IMG/VR virus record: IMGVR_UViG_3300046524_000145
Coordinates: 1-53,586 of that record
Direction: 5' to 3' (one strand)
DNA: 53,586 nucleotides
DNA from: a virus
In this document: in pieces, positions 1-6,119 of the stretch
How positions within the stretch are numbered: position 1 is the first letter of the stretch
How the letters are laid out: each line of letters opens with the position of its first letter
The notes under the pieces: generated by a model
Told to the model about the DNA's origin: nothing
What the model saw: the letters and a program-made list of their open reading frames with translations, nothing else
Database searches by the model: none
Translations under genes and position numbers: made by a program

Positions 1-27
1 CTTGAAACTCGACACGGCGGCAATACT
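1..27. repeat. Terminal direct repeat, left copy
   Basis: These 27 bases are identical to the last 27 bases of the window (53560-53586). A leftward gene crosses the joint in frame when the two copies are merged, so the repeat is best read as the assembly overlap of a circular or circularly permuted molecule. A 27-bp att duplication or cohesive end is less likely because the repeat lies inside a coding region. Confidence 0.9.
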
Positions 28-355
28 CCTGATCCGGCACATATCGGGCGACGCCGAGTTCGGTCGACTTGCCCGGCGGGTTGATCTCTACGACGCCGCG
101 CCAAGTCTCGCGCACCCACAGACGGTCACCGGGCTTTCCATAGGGGCAGCGGATGTGTTCGCTCACAACGCACTCAGCGCGGCACCAGGCCCATTCGCCG
201 GTAGGCTCGTCCGCGCCGTGCGCATCGTCTTCCCCTCTGAACTGGAAGATGTGATGCGCGCCGGTTGGTTTCACGATTCGGCGCGTCTGGGTCTTGCTGC
301 CTTCGAGCAGGGCACGCACCATCGGGCCGCTGAAGAGGATCGGACGTTCTTTCAT
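1..355 (-). CDS. ASCH-like phage protein, N-terminal part (continues at window end)
   Basis: This is the N-terminal 118 codons of a protein completed at 53279-53586 once the circle is closed, about 211 aa in all. It opens MKERPILFSGPMVRALLEG then KTQTRRIVK, the hallmark of a widespread small phage family usually labelled hypothetical or morphogenetic and resembling ASCH-type RNA-binding folds. Its role is not established. The start ATG (353-355) overlaps the stop of the upstream gene as ATGA, so the two are translationally coupled in the leftward early operon. The family recognition rests on the opening motif and on the conserved GDRLWVRETW segment. Confidence 0.75.
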   Translation of the reverse strand, partial: MKERPILFSGPMVRALLEGSKTQTRRIVKPTGAHHIFQFRGEDDAHGADEPTGEWAWCRAECVVSEHIRCPYGKPGDRLWVRETWRGVVEINPPGKSTELGVARYVPDQEYCRRVEFQ

Positions 356-654
356 GCGACCTCCGGTGCGGCCACGCGCCACACGCGGGCGCCGCCTTCG
401 ACCTTGCGCGTGACGAATGCCATGCCGTGCCTGCGCTGGTAATACGTCGAGGCGCTTGCGAGGGTGCGCTGGCACTCGACGCCGTCGCCGGCCAGAAAGA
501 ACGAATCCCCGATTTCCATGTCGGCAAACGGCCATATCCGCTTGCGTCCGCGCGCCTCGGTTGGCACTGGAATATCCTTGTCGATCACTGACGAGCCCAA
601 ATTGAGGGACGCCCATTTCTTGCGCGGGGTTAAAGATGCCTTAGAAGGTTTCAT
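352..654 (-). CDS. Conserved small phage protein (DUF7303-like)
   Basis: A protein of 100 aa. I chose the second Met at 654 rather than the one at 678 because AAGGAA lies 6 nt before it, while the upstream Met has no Shine-Dalgarno. The core holds WPFADMEIGDSFF and a C-terminal YYQRRHGMAFVTRK segment ending VWRV. This pattern recurs in many small phage proteins of unknown function (DUF7303-like by memory). It is the first gene after the operator-bearing promoter at 736-767 and is coupled by ATGA to the ASCH-like gene. No catalytic residues are evident. Confidence 0.7.
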   Translation of the reverse strand: MKPSKASLTPRKKWASLNLGSSVIDKDIPVPTEARGRKRIWPFADMEIGDSFFLAGDGVECQRTLASASTYYQRRHGMAFVTRKVEGGARVWRVAAPEVA

Positions 655-735
655 TAAATGTTCCTTTTTTGAATTCATTAGACAAATATTTTTTAGCCGG
701 TTATCGCCATAAAAGCGATGCCCTTAGTATAAACG

Positions 736-767
736 AACACTGTAAAAGCATCCTATATGGACGTGAA
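736..767 (-). promoter_or_regulatory. Leftward early promoter with repressor-type operator
   Basis: Read leftward, TTCACG (762-767) and TACAGT (739-744) are separated by 17 bp. The repeated operator motif (736-752, strong half TGTAAAAGCATC) covers the -10 box. It would drive the gene at 352-654, the ASCH-like gene and the genes beyond the circle joint. Both halves were assigned by eye. Confidence 0.5.
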
Positions 768-780
768 AAAATATGACGAT

Positions 781-1587
781 TTAGGCTTGGCTGCGGTATG
801 AGTCCCAATCGAACGCCAGCACCCGGCCGCCGCCTTCGCGCAGCCGATCCACGACGCGAGCCGACAGATACTTTTCGATGCCGGACAGATCCTCGTTCGA
901 CACGATCACGGTCGGCTTGCACGCGTCATACCGGCCGTTGAGGATCGCGAACAGGATCATCTGCTCGTTATCGCCGCCGCCCTGCACGCCAACCTCATCG
1001 AGAACCAGCAAGTCGGGATCGACGAGCCGAGCGATGGATTCGCGCTCCGATCGCTGCGCGCCTGGCCGGTAAGACTCGCGCACGAACTGGACGGCCTCGT
1101 ATGTCCGCGCGAAGAACGGCAGATCGCCGCGACGCGCCACGACTCGCGCTATCGATATGCTCAGATGCGTCTTGCCGGTTCCGAACAAACCGCACAGGAT
1201 CAAGTTGCGTCCGGTCTTGCTGACATCGTCCCACTGCGCCGCATACTCCTGGCATGCGGCCAGCACCTTCTGCTGCGATGGCGTCTCGGCTTTGTAGGTT
1301 TCAAACGATGCCGAGTCAAAGCGCGCCGGGATCGCCGCGCCGTGCCAGCCGCTCAGAAGCGCATCGCGCCGCGCGGTGCGCGTCCGATCCGCCTCCGTCG
1401 CCACGCGTTCGGCCGCTATCATTTCGTCGGTGCATTTGTCACAACTAGTCCAGCGGGCAACGCCACCGAAGTTGGCGTTTTTGGACGTGAACTTGCCATG
1501 AGTCGTGCATGTGTCTTCGCGCTCCTCGATCTTCCTGCCGAGCAGCGACGAGACTCGCCGCGGGCCGTTAGAACGTGCCGTCTGCAT
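781..1587 (-). CDS. DnaC-like helicase loader ATPase
   Basis: A 268-aa protein with an N-terminal zinc-ribbon-like pattern (CTTH near residue 27 and CDKC near 49-52), a Walker A GLFGTGKT at about 133-140 and a Walker B LLVLDEVG near 190. This is the layout of phage DnaC/IstB-type AAA+ loaders, which deliver the host replicative helicase to a phage origin. It follows and overlaps by 20 bp the initiator-like gene, mirroring lambda O-P. The start is backed by GGAGGGG 6 nt upstream. The gene ends at 781, just before an operator-promoter region. Confidence 0.88.
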   Translation of the reverse strand: MQTARSNGPRRVSSLLGRKIEEREDTCTTHGKFTSKNANFGGVARWTSCDKCTDEMIAAERVATEADRTRTARRDALLSGWHGAAIPARFDSASFETYKAETPSQQKVLAACQEYAAQWDDVSKTGRNLILCGLFGTGKTHLSISIARVVARRGDLPFFARTYEAVQFVRESYRPGAQRSERESIARLVDPDLLVLDEVGVQGGGDNEQMILFAILNGRYDACKPTVIVSNEDLSGIEKYLSARVVDRLREGGGRVLAFDWDSYRSQA

Positions 1588-2458
1588 TGATTCCCCTCCG
1601 ATAGTCGATTGCGTGGAAGTCAGCCGCTGTCACCGGCTTCTTGTACTGCATAGGCGCGGTCGCCTTGTGCATCGAATTCCAAACCTTCTGCAGATCGCCA
1701 ACGAGGACCCCGATGTCATGCTGGCGTTCAGCGTAATAGCCGGCCATCGACAGGTAATGCGCCACCAGTTCCGGCGCCTTCTCCGCGCCGACGCTCTCGA
1801 CGATGGTCTTCAGTGAGGCGTTGACCTTTGCGTTGCGCAGCGGCTCGACGCTGTAGCGCTTCGCATAGGCAGCGCGGTACGCGTCCCATGCTGCTGAGCT
1901 CGGCGCCGGTTCGCGATTTCCGCAGCCTTTACGCTTGGCAGGTTTTTCCGGATCGGCGACCGGAGGCGCGCCAGCGTCGCCGGAGGAACCAAATAAATCC
2001 TTGCTCCCATTCAATCCTTGCTTAACATCAGTACTTACTTGTGTCGGATTAGGCGGCGACGGTTCAGCCGTCGACGGTTGAGCCGTTGACGGTTTATCCG
2101 GTGATGGTAAAAGGCGGTCCACAGGTGCCGCAGGCGTATCAGAAACGAGGTAGTCATACCCTGCGAAACTGCCGTCTGCGTTGTGCTTCGGCTTATCGCT
2201 GCGCGTGAGGTAGCCGGCGGCCATCAGTTCGGCGAGCACGGCCTTGACGCCGTCTCGTTTCGTGTGGCCGCCCGGACCGCGCAAGCTGCCGGCCGTCTCA
2301 TTGACCAGATTGGCGACCGATACCTGCCAATGGTCCGGTTTCCCCAGCAGGAAGACGAGAAGGCCGCGCGCGCCCCACGACAGGCGCTGATCTTCGCTGA
2401 TGCGCTTGTCGAGAATGTAGAAGTTGGTATCGGGGCGTGGAGCGCGAATGATCGCCAT
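1568..2458 (-). CDS. Replication initiator-like winged-helix protein (lambda O analogue)
   Basis: 296 aa. The start at 2458 (reading MAIIRAPRPDTNFYILDK) follows GGAGG and overlaps the upstream stop as TAATG. Residues 1-100 look like a winged helix of the kind that opens phage and plasmid initiators (YILDK, LSWGARGLLVFLL, then a GLKAV/AGYLTR-type wing). Residues 110-170 are a Pro/Ser-rich linker, and the C-terminal 110 residues (WDAYRAAYAKRYSVEP) probably contact the loader. Position before a DnaC-like gene supports a role in origin recognition. If the lambda analogy holds, origin iterons could lie inside the linker-coding DNA; a GTTGACGG/GTCGACGG tandem run is visible at about 2063-2095. Confidence 0.72.
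   Translation of the reverse strand: MAIIRAPRPDTNFYILDKRISEDQRLSWGARGLLVFLLGKPDHWQVSVANLVNETAGSLRGPGGHTKRDGVKAVLAELMAAGYLTRSDKPKHNADGSFAGYDYLVSDTPAAPVDRLLPSPDKPSTAQPSTAEPSPPNPTQVSTDVKQGLNGSKDLFGSSGDAGAPPVADPEKPAKRKGCGNREPAPSSAAWDAYRAAYAKRYSVEPLRNAKVNASLKTIVESVGAEKAPELVAHYLSMAGYYAERQHDIGVLVGDLQKVWNSMHKATAPMQYKKPVTAADFHAIDYRRGINADGTF
2063..2110. repeat. Short tandem repeats inside the initiator gene, possible origin iterons
   Basis: The stretch repeats variants of GACGGTT(C/G)A-GCCG(T/C)-GACGG three to four times (ggttcagccgtcgacggttg, agccgttgacggtt). It encodes the repetitive PSTAQPSTAEPSP linker. In lambdoid phages the origin lies inside gene O as iterons, so this is a plausible origin. It may equally be only a codon echo of the protein repeat. 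Confidence 0.35.
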
Positions 2459-2844
2459 TACGCCGCCTCCTTTGCGTCGGCATTCGCGTGCTTGCACTGT
2501 TGTCCGCAGGACGAGCACGTGGGCCTGGCGCGCGCCGCGAGCTTCGCCGCAGAGACGCGCGGCTCGGGGATGTTGCTCACGCCAGGAGGGTTCGTTCCGC
2601 GCGCCACGCCGATGAGCTTAGGCGACTCGCCGCTGATGCCCATCAGGTCGAGGACGGTCATGTGCGGCTCGCCTGACTGGACTAACTCCGAACTGGCCTT
2701 CGCAAGTTTGAACGCCTGACGCAAGCTAACCGGGCGGTTGCCGTTTTTGACGGTGTTCCAGTAGATGCGGCTGACGTCGATGCGCTCCAAGAGTTGCTTG
2801 ATGACGGCGACGCCGTAGTGTTCATGGAATTCTTTCGCGTTCAA
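2458..2844 (-). CDS. Early regulator, Cro/CII-like with C-terminal Cys cluster
   Basis: About 128 aa starting at a TTG (2842-2844) preceded by AAAGGAG at 6-nt spacing. The frame is open upstream but carries no better ribosome site. The N-terminus (MNAKEFHEHYGVAVIKQLLE) with a following HTH-like VSLRQAFKLAKAS resembles small phage Cro/CII-type DNA-binding proteins. The C-terminus has CSSCGQQC, a possible metal site. It is the first gene of the leftward unit and diverges from the repressor at 3095, the expected place for Cro or CII. The DNA-binding role is inferred. Confidence 0.6.
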   Translation of the reverse strand: MNAKEFHEHYGVAVIKQLLERIDVSRIYWNTVKNGNRPVSLRQAFKLAKASSELVQSGEPHMTVLDLMGISGESPKLIGVARGTNPPGVSNIPEPRVSAAKLAARARPTCSSCGQQCKHANADAKEAA

Positions 2845-2869
2845 GGTGGCTCCTTTGCCGGTTAGTTTG

Positions 2870-2904
2870 TACTCAATTGTAGCATCGCACACCGCAAAAG
2901 TTAA
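2870..2904 (-). promoter_or_regulatory. Main leftward early promoter with overlapping operator
   Basis: Reading leftward, TTAACT (2899-2904), a 17-bp spacer and TACAAT (2876-2881) form a strong sigma70 promoter. An operator variant ending in GCATC (2870-2886) covers the -10 box. It lies 26 bp upstream of the TTG of the regulator gene. Confidence 0.6.
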
Positions 2905-2956
2905 CGAACCAGCTGAATTAAGTAGCCGTTGTAACTGACTGAAATTAATCAAAAAT

Positions 2957-2973
2957 GATGCTGTTGGGGTTGC
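2957..2973. promoter_or_regulatory. Operator site, weak second half
   Basis: GATGCTGTT is a perfect left half of the repeated 17-bp element; the right half is degenerate. It sits in the repressor/regulator divergent region beside the site at 3009-3025. Confidence 0.45.
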
Positions 2974-2999
2974 CTTTTTGTTACAAACTGTCCAATATT
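2970..2999 (+). promoter_or_regulatory. Candidate repressor promoter
   Basis: TTGCCT (2970-2975), an 18-bp spacer and AATATT (2994-2999) would transcribe the repressor gene at 3095. It lies between two operator copies (2957-2973 and 3009-3025), as expected for an autoregulated repressor promoter. The boxes are only moderately good. Confidence 0.35.
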
Positions 3000-3008
3000 C
3001 GCGGATCG

Positions 3009-3025
3009 GATGCTGTAACAGTCGC
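3009..3025. promoter_or_regulatory. Operator site upstream of repressor gene
   Basis: GATGCTGTAACAGTCGC matches the consensus in its left half and centre. It would lie in the leader just downstream of the candidate repressor promoter. Confidence 0.5.
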
Positions 3026-3094
3026 TGAGGCTGTGGCACCGGTCAAGGAGAGGCGCGACGCAAGCGCCCGCACGCTACTAAAAAGGAATGGGTA

Positions 3095-3538
3095 ATGGTT
3101 ATTGAGAAGGTTGATAGGGTCCGCGCTCGAAATTTCCAGTTTCTTTTCGAGCAATTCAAGGAGGACCGGCGGCGGAAGTGGCCAGACGAGCCAGATCGAG
3201 GCATGCTCACGCGCTTCGCTGAGCACCTGGAGCTGAACAAGGTCTACTTGTCCAACATCAACTCCGGAAACAAGGTGATCGGAGTAAAGACGGCGCGGCA
3301 TATCGAAAAAATGATGAACGTGCCTGAAGGCTGGCTAGACACAGATCATTCGCGCGATGCAGCTCTGATGTCGGACGACGACGTAGCGTTTCAAGACTCG
3401 GTGATGGCGATCTATCGGCAAGCCCCCGAGGCGTCGCGTGCGGTGCTGCTTCGCGCATTCCAGGCGCTCGTCACTGGAAAGCCGATCGACGAAGCGCTGG
3501 CCGACCATTCGAACGGTACGAAAAAGCATCCGAAATAG
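3095..3538 (+). CDS. HTH phage repressor (peptidase-less CI-like)
   Basis: 147 aa. The start follows AAGGAA by 8 nt. Residues 30-75 (LTRFAEHLELNKVYLSNINSG then KVIGVKTARHIEKMMNVPEGW) are a typical XRE-type HTH with the closing W that phage repressors often show. The C-terminal part (SVMAIYRQAPEASRAVLLRAFQALV) is a short helical region, probably for dimerisation. There is no S24 peptidase domain, so RecA-triggered self-cleavage is not expected and induction must work otherwise. It is the only rightward gene facing the leftward replication unit and the best candidate to bind the dispersed GATGC-N7-GCATC sites. Confidence 0.75.
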   Translation: MVIEKVDRVRARNFQFLFEQFKEDRRRKWPDEPDRGMLTRFAEHLELNKVYLSNINSGNKVIGVKTARHIEKMMNVPEGWLDTDHSRDAALMSDDDVAFQDSVMAIYRQAPEASRAVLLRAFQALVTGKPIDEALADHSNGTKKHPK

Positions 3539-3625
3539 GTGTGCACCCTTTTTCGGTAATTATTACGAACGGTATTAGTCGTAAGAAAAAGTTACGAAAA
3601 TGCTTGCGCGGTACGCTATGAAGCG

Positions 3626-3642
3626 GCTACTCTTACAGCATC
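3626..3642. promoter_or_regulatory. Operator half site downstream of repressor gene
   Basis: The sequence ends TTACAGCATC, the conserved right half; the left half is not conserved. It lies between the repressor and the 71-aa gene. Confidence 0.35.
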
Positions 3643-3689
3643 GCATTTCGCGGTGATCAAGTGAAAATAAGTCGGGAGATGGGGCTGAA

Positions 3690-3905
3690 ATGGTTTCTTT
3701 GACAGATGCAGGGGCGACACACAACGGCGGAGTTCCGGTCGCCGATTTCCATGATTCGTTATCGAACGATAGCGACAACGACTATGAGGTGATAGCTGCA
3801 ATTCGCGCGATCCCGGCGCACAAACGCGGGGAGTTGCTTGCCGGGTTGCAAGCGCTCCTTTGCACCGATACAACACACACTGTAAAGGCATCATTTAGAG
3901 CTTGA
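3690..3905 (+). CDS. Small protein of unknown function downstream of repressor
   Basis: 71 aa, not recognised as a family. It starts ATG after GGGG at about 5 nt. The C-terminal segment (AIPAHKRGELLAGLQALL) resembles the repressor's C-terminal helix (APEASRAVLLRAFQALV) in its P-A-x-x-R-x-x-LL-x-x-x-QAL spacing. It may share a partner interface or compete for dimerisation. Its stop lies inside the operator-rich stretch 3876-3923. It is short and lacks a database match I can name, so existence is likely but not certain. Confidence 0.45.
   Translation: MVSLTDAGATHNGGVPVADFHDSLSNDSDNDYEVIAAIRAIPAHKRGELLAGLQALLCTDTTHTVKASFRA
3876..3892. promoter_or_regulatory. Operator half site at end of the 71-aa gene
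   Basis: CACTGTAAAGGCATC carries the conserved right half of the repeated element. It lies 14 bp before another copy at 3907-3923. Confidence 0.45.
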
Positions 3906-3931
3906 CGATGCTGTTACGATTCTGGTACGAT
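3902..3931 (+). promoter_or_regulatory. Rightward promoter with operator in the spacer
   Basis: TTGACG (3902-3907), an 18-bp spacer and TACGAT (3926-3931) make a good promoter pointing right. Operator 3907-3923 (GATGCTGTTACGATTCT) fills the spacer, so repressor binding would block polymerase. No ORF follows before two terminators. Confidence 0.55.
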
Positions 3932-4014
3932 TTCTCTACCATGTGATCACTGCGTCTAAGGCATTTAGCGCTGTGATTGGCCGGTTCCTTCCGTGACTCC
4001 GACCGAGTCATTTA

Positions 4015-4044
4015 CCGCTCGCCGAATGGCTTGAGCGGATTTTT
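4015..4044 (+). terminator. Intrinsic terminator, first of tandem pair
   Basis: A 6-bp stem CCGCTC/GAGCGG (4015-4020, 4033-4038) is followed by ATTTTTATT. Confidence 0.5.
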
Positions 4045-4052
4045 ATTCAGAA

Positions 4053-4087
4053 CGCCGTCGCCCGACTAGCTCGCGCGGCGGTTTTTT
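4053..4087 (+). terminator. Intrinsic terminator, second of tandem pair
   Basis: The CGCCG/CGGCG stem is separated by a GC-rich apical region and followed by TTTTTTG at 4082-4088. Confidence 0.6.
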
Positions 4088-4146
4088 GTTTGTGTTGCGC
4101 CAAAGCAAAACGTGATGGCCGTCACATACTTTCTAGCGGCGGAGTG

Positions 4147-4163
4147 ATAGCAGTAACAGCATC
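4147..4163. promoter_or_regulatory. Operator site
   Basis: ATAGCAGTAACAGCATC keeps the centre and right half of the element. It lies between the rightward and leftward terminators; the promoter it controls is not obvious. Confidence 0.45.
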
Positions 4164-4175
4164 CGATCAGTCGGT

Positions 4176-4199
4176 AAAAAAGCCCGCTCGTGGCGGGCT
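4176..4199 (-). terminator. Intrinsic terminator for leftward small operon
   Basis: Reading leftward, AGCCCGC/GCGGGCT (stem 7 bp, loop 5) is followed by six T residues. It ends transcription of the genes at 4274-4720 before it reaches the switch region. Confidence 0.8.
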
Positions 4200-4273
4200 A
4201 AACGTAAGTCTCGAAACGGCATGGCTATAACCTCAGCACAGGATTCCGCTGCGTGAGCGCTTTCATGGTCGCA

Positions 4274-4363
4274 TCACGGCCTGGTTACAGGTTTCGGCCG
4301 ATCGGCTATGTGTCTGCCGACCGGCGGCGGTAATAACGCGATGCGGATCAGGTTGGCTTTCAT
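4274..4363 (-). CDS. Micro-ORF of 29 codons with strong ribosome site
   Basis: The peptide starts MKANLIRIALLPPPVGRHIA and is preceded by AAGGGAG at about 7-nt spacing. It is the last member of the small leftward operon before the terminator at 4176-4199. No family is recognised. The strong Shine-Dalgarno is the main support. Confidence 0.4.
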   Translation of the reverse strand: MKANLIRIALLPPPVGRHIADRPKPVTRP

Positions 4364-4418
4364 ACGTTGCTCCCTTCGTTGTGGTTGGTGGTTTGCTGCG
4401 AATGCTTTGCCGCGCTAG

Positions 4419-4541
4419 TTACTCGTCGTCCTGCTCGTCGTCTTCTTCTGATTCGTCCTGCTCGTCGAGCGCGTCGCAATACTCGGCATACTTCCGGTCG
4501 AAGTGAGCGTCTAGCGCTCGCTCAAACGCGGCGCCGTTCAT
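4419..4541 (-). CDS. Small acidic protein
   Basis: 40 aa starting MNGAAFERALDAHFDRKYAE and ending in a run of Asp/Glu. The start is supported by GAGGTG at 6 nt and by ATGA overlap with the upstream gene. Very acidic tails of this kind occur in DNA-mimic or inhibitor peptides, but no specific role can be assigned. Confidence 0.55.
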   Translation of the reverse strand: MNGAAFERALDAHFDRKYAEYCDALDEQDESEEDDEQDDE

Positions 4542-4720
4542 GGCGTCACCTCGATCAGTTCGACCGGCGTATCGCCGATGCGTACTTCGAGATCGACCGC
4601 GGCGCTGATGCAATGTCCTGCGGCCCAGCCGCGCTGCTCGGGCGTGCCGCGTTGCAATGCCAGTTTCGCCTCGTGCAAGACCTTGATCGCCTGCACGACG
4701 TACTTCAGTTCTATTTCCAT
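4538..4720 (-). CDS. Small conserved-looking early protein
   Basis: 60 aa (MEIELKYVVQAIKVLHEAKL...). AGGAGG precedes the ATG by 5 nt, which fixes the start although the frame extends upstream. It is the first gene behind the operator-promoter at 4766-4795 and is coupled by ATGA to the acidic gene. Its family is unknown; it is predicted soluble, with alpha-helical character. Confidence 0.65.
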   Translation of the reverse strand: MEIELKYVVQAIKVLHEAKLALQRGTPEQRGWAAGHCISAAVDLEVRIGDTPVELIEVTP

Positions 4721-4765
4721 CGAGCCTCCTGTTGGTTCGCGCCCTGTTTGTTTGGGCATGTGCGT

Positions 4766-4795
4766 ATGATGCCGTAACAGCATCTTTATGTGCAA
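4766..4795 (-). promoter_or_regulatory. Leftward promoter with perfect operator palindrome
   Basis: GATGCCGTAACAGCATC (4768-4784) is the best copy of the repeated element, with perfect 5-bp arms. Leftward boxes TTGCAC (4790-4795) and CATCAT (4766-4771) flank it at 18 bp. An A/T-rich run (GAAATTTTC) sits just upstream, resembling an UP element. Confidence 0.6.
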
Positions 4796-4861
4796 GAAAT
4801 TTTCGTGACTAACGGGCTTGGTGGATACGTATAGGCGTTTTGTGTGCGGTGTCGCGCATAT

Positions 4862-4882
4862 GATGCACTCAATGAAAGCATC
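4862..4882. promoter_or_regulatory. Operator variant with longer spacing
   Basis: GATGC and GCATC arms are present but separated by 11 rather than 7 bp. A TATGAT box (4859-4864) overlaps it and may be the -10 of a rightward promoter for the gene at 4910. Confidence 0.4.
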
Positions 4883-4909
4883 TATTAACCATTTCGCAAG
4901 GGATTGGAC

Positions 4910-5155
4910 ATGCTCGCAAACCTTCTGCCCGCCGTCTTCTGCCTGGCGCTTGCCTGCGCGCTGATGCTGCTCGCGCTGTGTATCGCACTGCTCGCGCCGT
5001 GGCTTCGCTTGCTGCTGAAACGCATCCGCGAGCACGACGCCCGCGCGCGCATGAATCGACGCCGCCGCGAGATCGACGAGGCGAAATGGCGCGAACTGGA
5101 GCGCCGCGCTGAGTTCCGCGCCGGCATGCATAGCAAGCTGACGGGCGGCGCATGA
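4910..5155 (+). CDS. Single-pass membrane protein with charged tail
   Basis: 81 aa. I prefer the ATG at 4910 over the TTG at 4904 because AAGGGA lies 6 nt upstream. Residues 2-32 are a long hydrophobic segment (LPAVFCLALACALMLLALCI), followed by a highly basic/acidic helix (RARMNRRRREIDEAKWRELE). Function unknown. It opens a rightward cluster of coupled small genes. Confidence 0.6.
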   Translation: MLANLLPAVFCLALACALMLLALCIALLAPWLRLLLKRIREHDARARMNRRRREIDEAKWRELERRAEFRAGMHSKLTGGA

Positions 5156-5298
5156 AGGGCGCTGCGTGGTTGATGTGCTGGCCGCTGCTCGGGCTGCTGT
5201 GGTTCTCAGCGACGGGCGCGGACATGCTGAGCGACGTCACTGATTCGCTCGACGTCTCGCTCGATCGGCTGCTGGACTATGTGGAGCGCGACGCATGA
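5152..5298 (+). CDS. Small hydrophobic protein
   Basis: 48 aa beginning MKGAAWLMCWPLLGLLWFSA. The ATG overlaps the previous stop as ATGA, and its own stop overlaps the next ATG in the same way. One N-terminal membrane segment is visible, with an acidic C-terminal half (DVTDSLDVSLDRLLDYVERD). Function not known. Confidence 0.55.
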   Translation: MKGAAWLMCWPLLGLLWFSATGADMLSDVTDSLDVSLDRLLDYVERDA

Positions 5299-5478
5299 CC
5301 CTGACGCAAGCGATCGTCATCGCGCGCCGGGTGCTGGCTGAGCACGGGCGGCATCGAGCTGCAGACCGTCGACATGCGACCGCACGCGGTGCCGGTCAAC
5401 CCTGACAACACCGAGCAGGAAGAAATCGCTGCGGCGTTCAACACGCTGCAACTTTTCACCTCGCTCGATCACGATTAA
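5295..5478 (+). pseudogene. Frameshifted small gene (extra G in a GGG run)
   Basis: The ATG overlaps the upstream stop (ATGA). The peptide MTLTQAIVIARRVLAEHG reads well up to GGG at 5346-5348 and then falls into a low-quality frame with an early stop. Dropping one G from that run joins it to GIELQTVDMRPHAVPV and NPDNTEQEEIAAAFNTLQLF, ending at TAA 5476-5478, for about 60 aa. The intact frame on both sides implies a recent mutation or a one-base sequencing or assembly error rather than a decayed gene. Confidence 0.6.
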
Positions 5479-5513
5479 GCCGGCCGCGCGACGAACGCGG
5501 AGAACGCAGATAA

Positions 5514-5533
5514 AGAGGTGCGCCATGAAATAA
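5514..5533 (+). other. Minigene-like ATG-AAA-TAA with Shine-Dalgarno
   Basis: AGAGGTG (5514-5520) lies 4 nt before ATG AAA TAA (5525-5533). The layout recalls the two-codon bar minigenes of lambda. It may simply be the remnant of a truncated gene start. Confidence 0.3.
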
Positions 5534-5953
5534 CGCTGACTGATTTCAAGCTCAATGCTTGAGCCGCTTCCCTGCCGCGACAGCGCGGGGTTCGCCAGCC
5601 GGGCGAGTATTAAAGAAGTCGGCCCCGCCTATTGAGAATAGCGCTCATGCCAAGCGCCGGGAAAGGTACAAGAAGCTGGCGCGGCATCGCCGCCGGACAA
5701 GTAACCGGCAGATGTACCCCATACATACGCGACCGCGTTTGAATTTAGTTCAAAGAATGCTCTGTGTGAGCATGGCGTCGCCAGTTCCCCGCTGGCGCGC
5801 AACCAAGGGACCGCTCAACGTCAGACTGATCTCCGGATTCCGGATAGGCACGACCGCGAGCGGGTCTCTACACACTTTCACGAATGGCGATTGTTAGCCG
5901 GATTGACTGGCGACCCGAAAGGGGAGGATGCCCCGGTCAGTCGTCATTCGCGA
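5534..5953. other. 420-bp stretch without a confident gene
   Basis: One rightward frame is open from a TTG at 5559 to 5897 with a basic segment (HAKRRERYKKLARHRRR), but it has no ribosome site and no recognisable family. Several inverted repeats are visible, such as CGCCAG/CTGGCG near 5786-5800 and GACTG/CAGTC near 5906-5943. The latter abuts the tRNA-like gene. It could hold untranslated RNA. Confidence 0.4.
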
Positions 5954-6025
5954 GGGTGGTAGCTCAGGGAGTAGGACGGATTCCAAATCCGAGCCGAGGA
6001 GGTTCGATTCCTTCACTGCCCGCCA
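5954..6025 (+). tRNA. tRNA-Trp-like gene, anticodon CCA
   Basis: A 72-nt cloverleaf with an encoded CCA end (6023-6025). The acceptor stem GGGTGGT/ACTGCCC (5954-5960, 6015-6021) has two G-U pairs. The anticodon loop TTCCAAA gives anticodon CCA at 5983-5985 on a 4-bp stem, and the T arm GGAGG-TTCGATT-CCTTC is well formed. The D arm is poor and residues 8-9 read AG instead of TA. It is either a divergent phage tRNA or a decaying copy. It lies at the head of the late region. Confidence 0.65.
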
Positions 6026-6119
6026 ATTTCACTGCGCCGCTCCCGGCTGTTGCTGACCTAACGCTATGCGATGGCGGCGACGCGCCGGTGAGCGCGCACC
6101 CATTCCCAATGGAGCACAT

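Larger units (their letters stand above)
3938..4087 (+). ncRNA. Candidate repressor-controlled small RNA of about 150 nt
   Basis: Between the promoter at 3902-3931 and the terminator ending near 4087 there is no credible ORF. The stretch instead folds into three successive hairpins: TGACTC/GAGTCA (3994-4010), CCGCTC/GAGCGG (4015-4038) and CGCCG/CGGCG (4053-4080). The last two are followed by T-rich runs. This is the architecture of a short untranslated transcript, like lambda PR-prime or oop RNAs. The 5-prime end is inferred from the -10 box. It could instead be a leader awaiting antitermination. Confidence 0.45.

Noticed and set aside
1-27. Terminal repeat as a cos site or attachment-site duplication
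   Set aside because: It lies within an intact coding gene that only closes when the copies are merged, so it is best explained as assembly overlap of a circular molecule.
5559-5897. 112-codon rightward frame from TTG
   Set aside because: No ribosome site and no family; the basic segment may be chance. It is listed only as part of the uncharacterised stretch.
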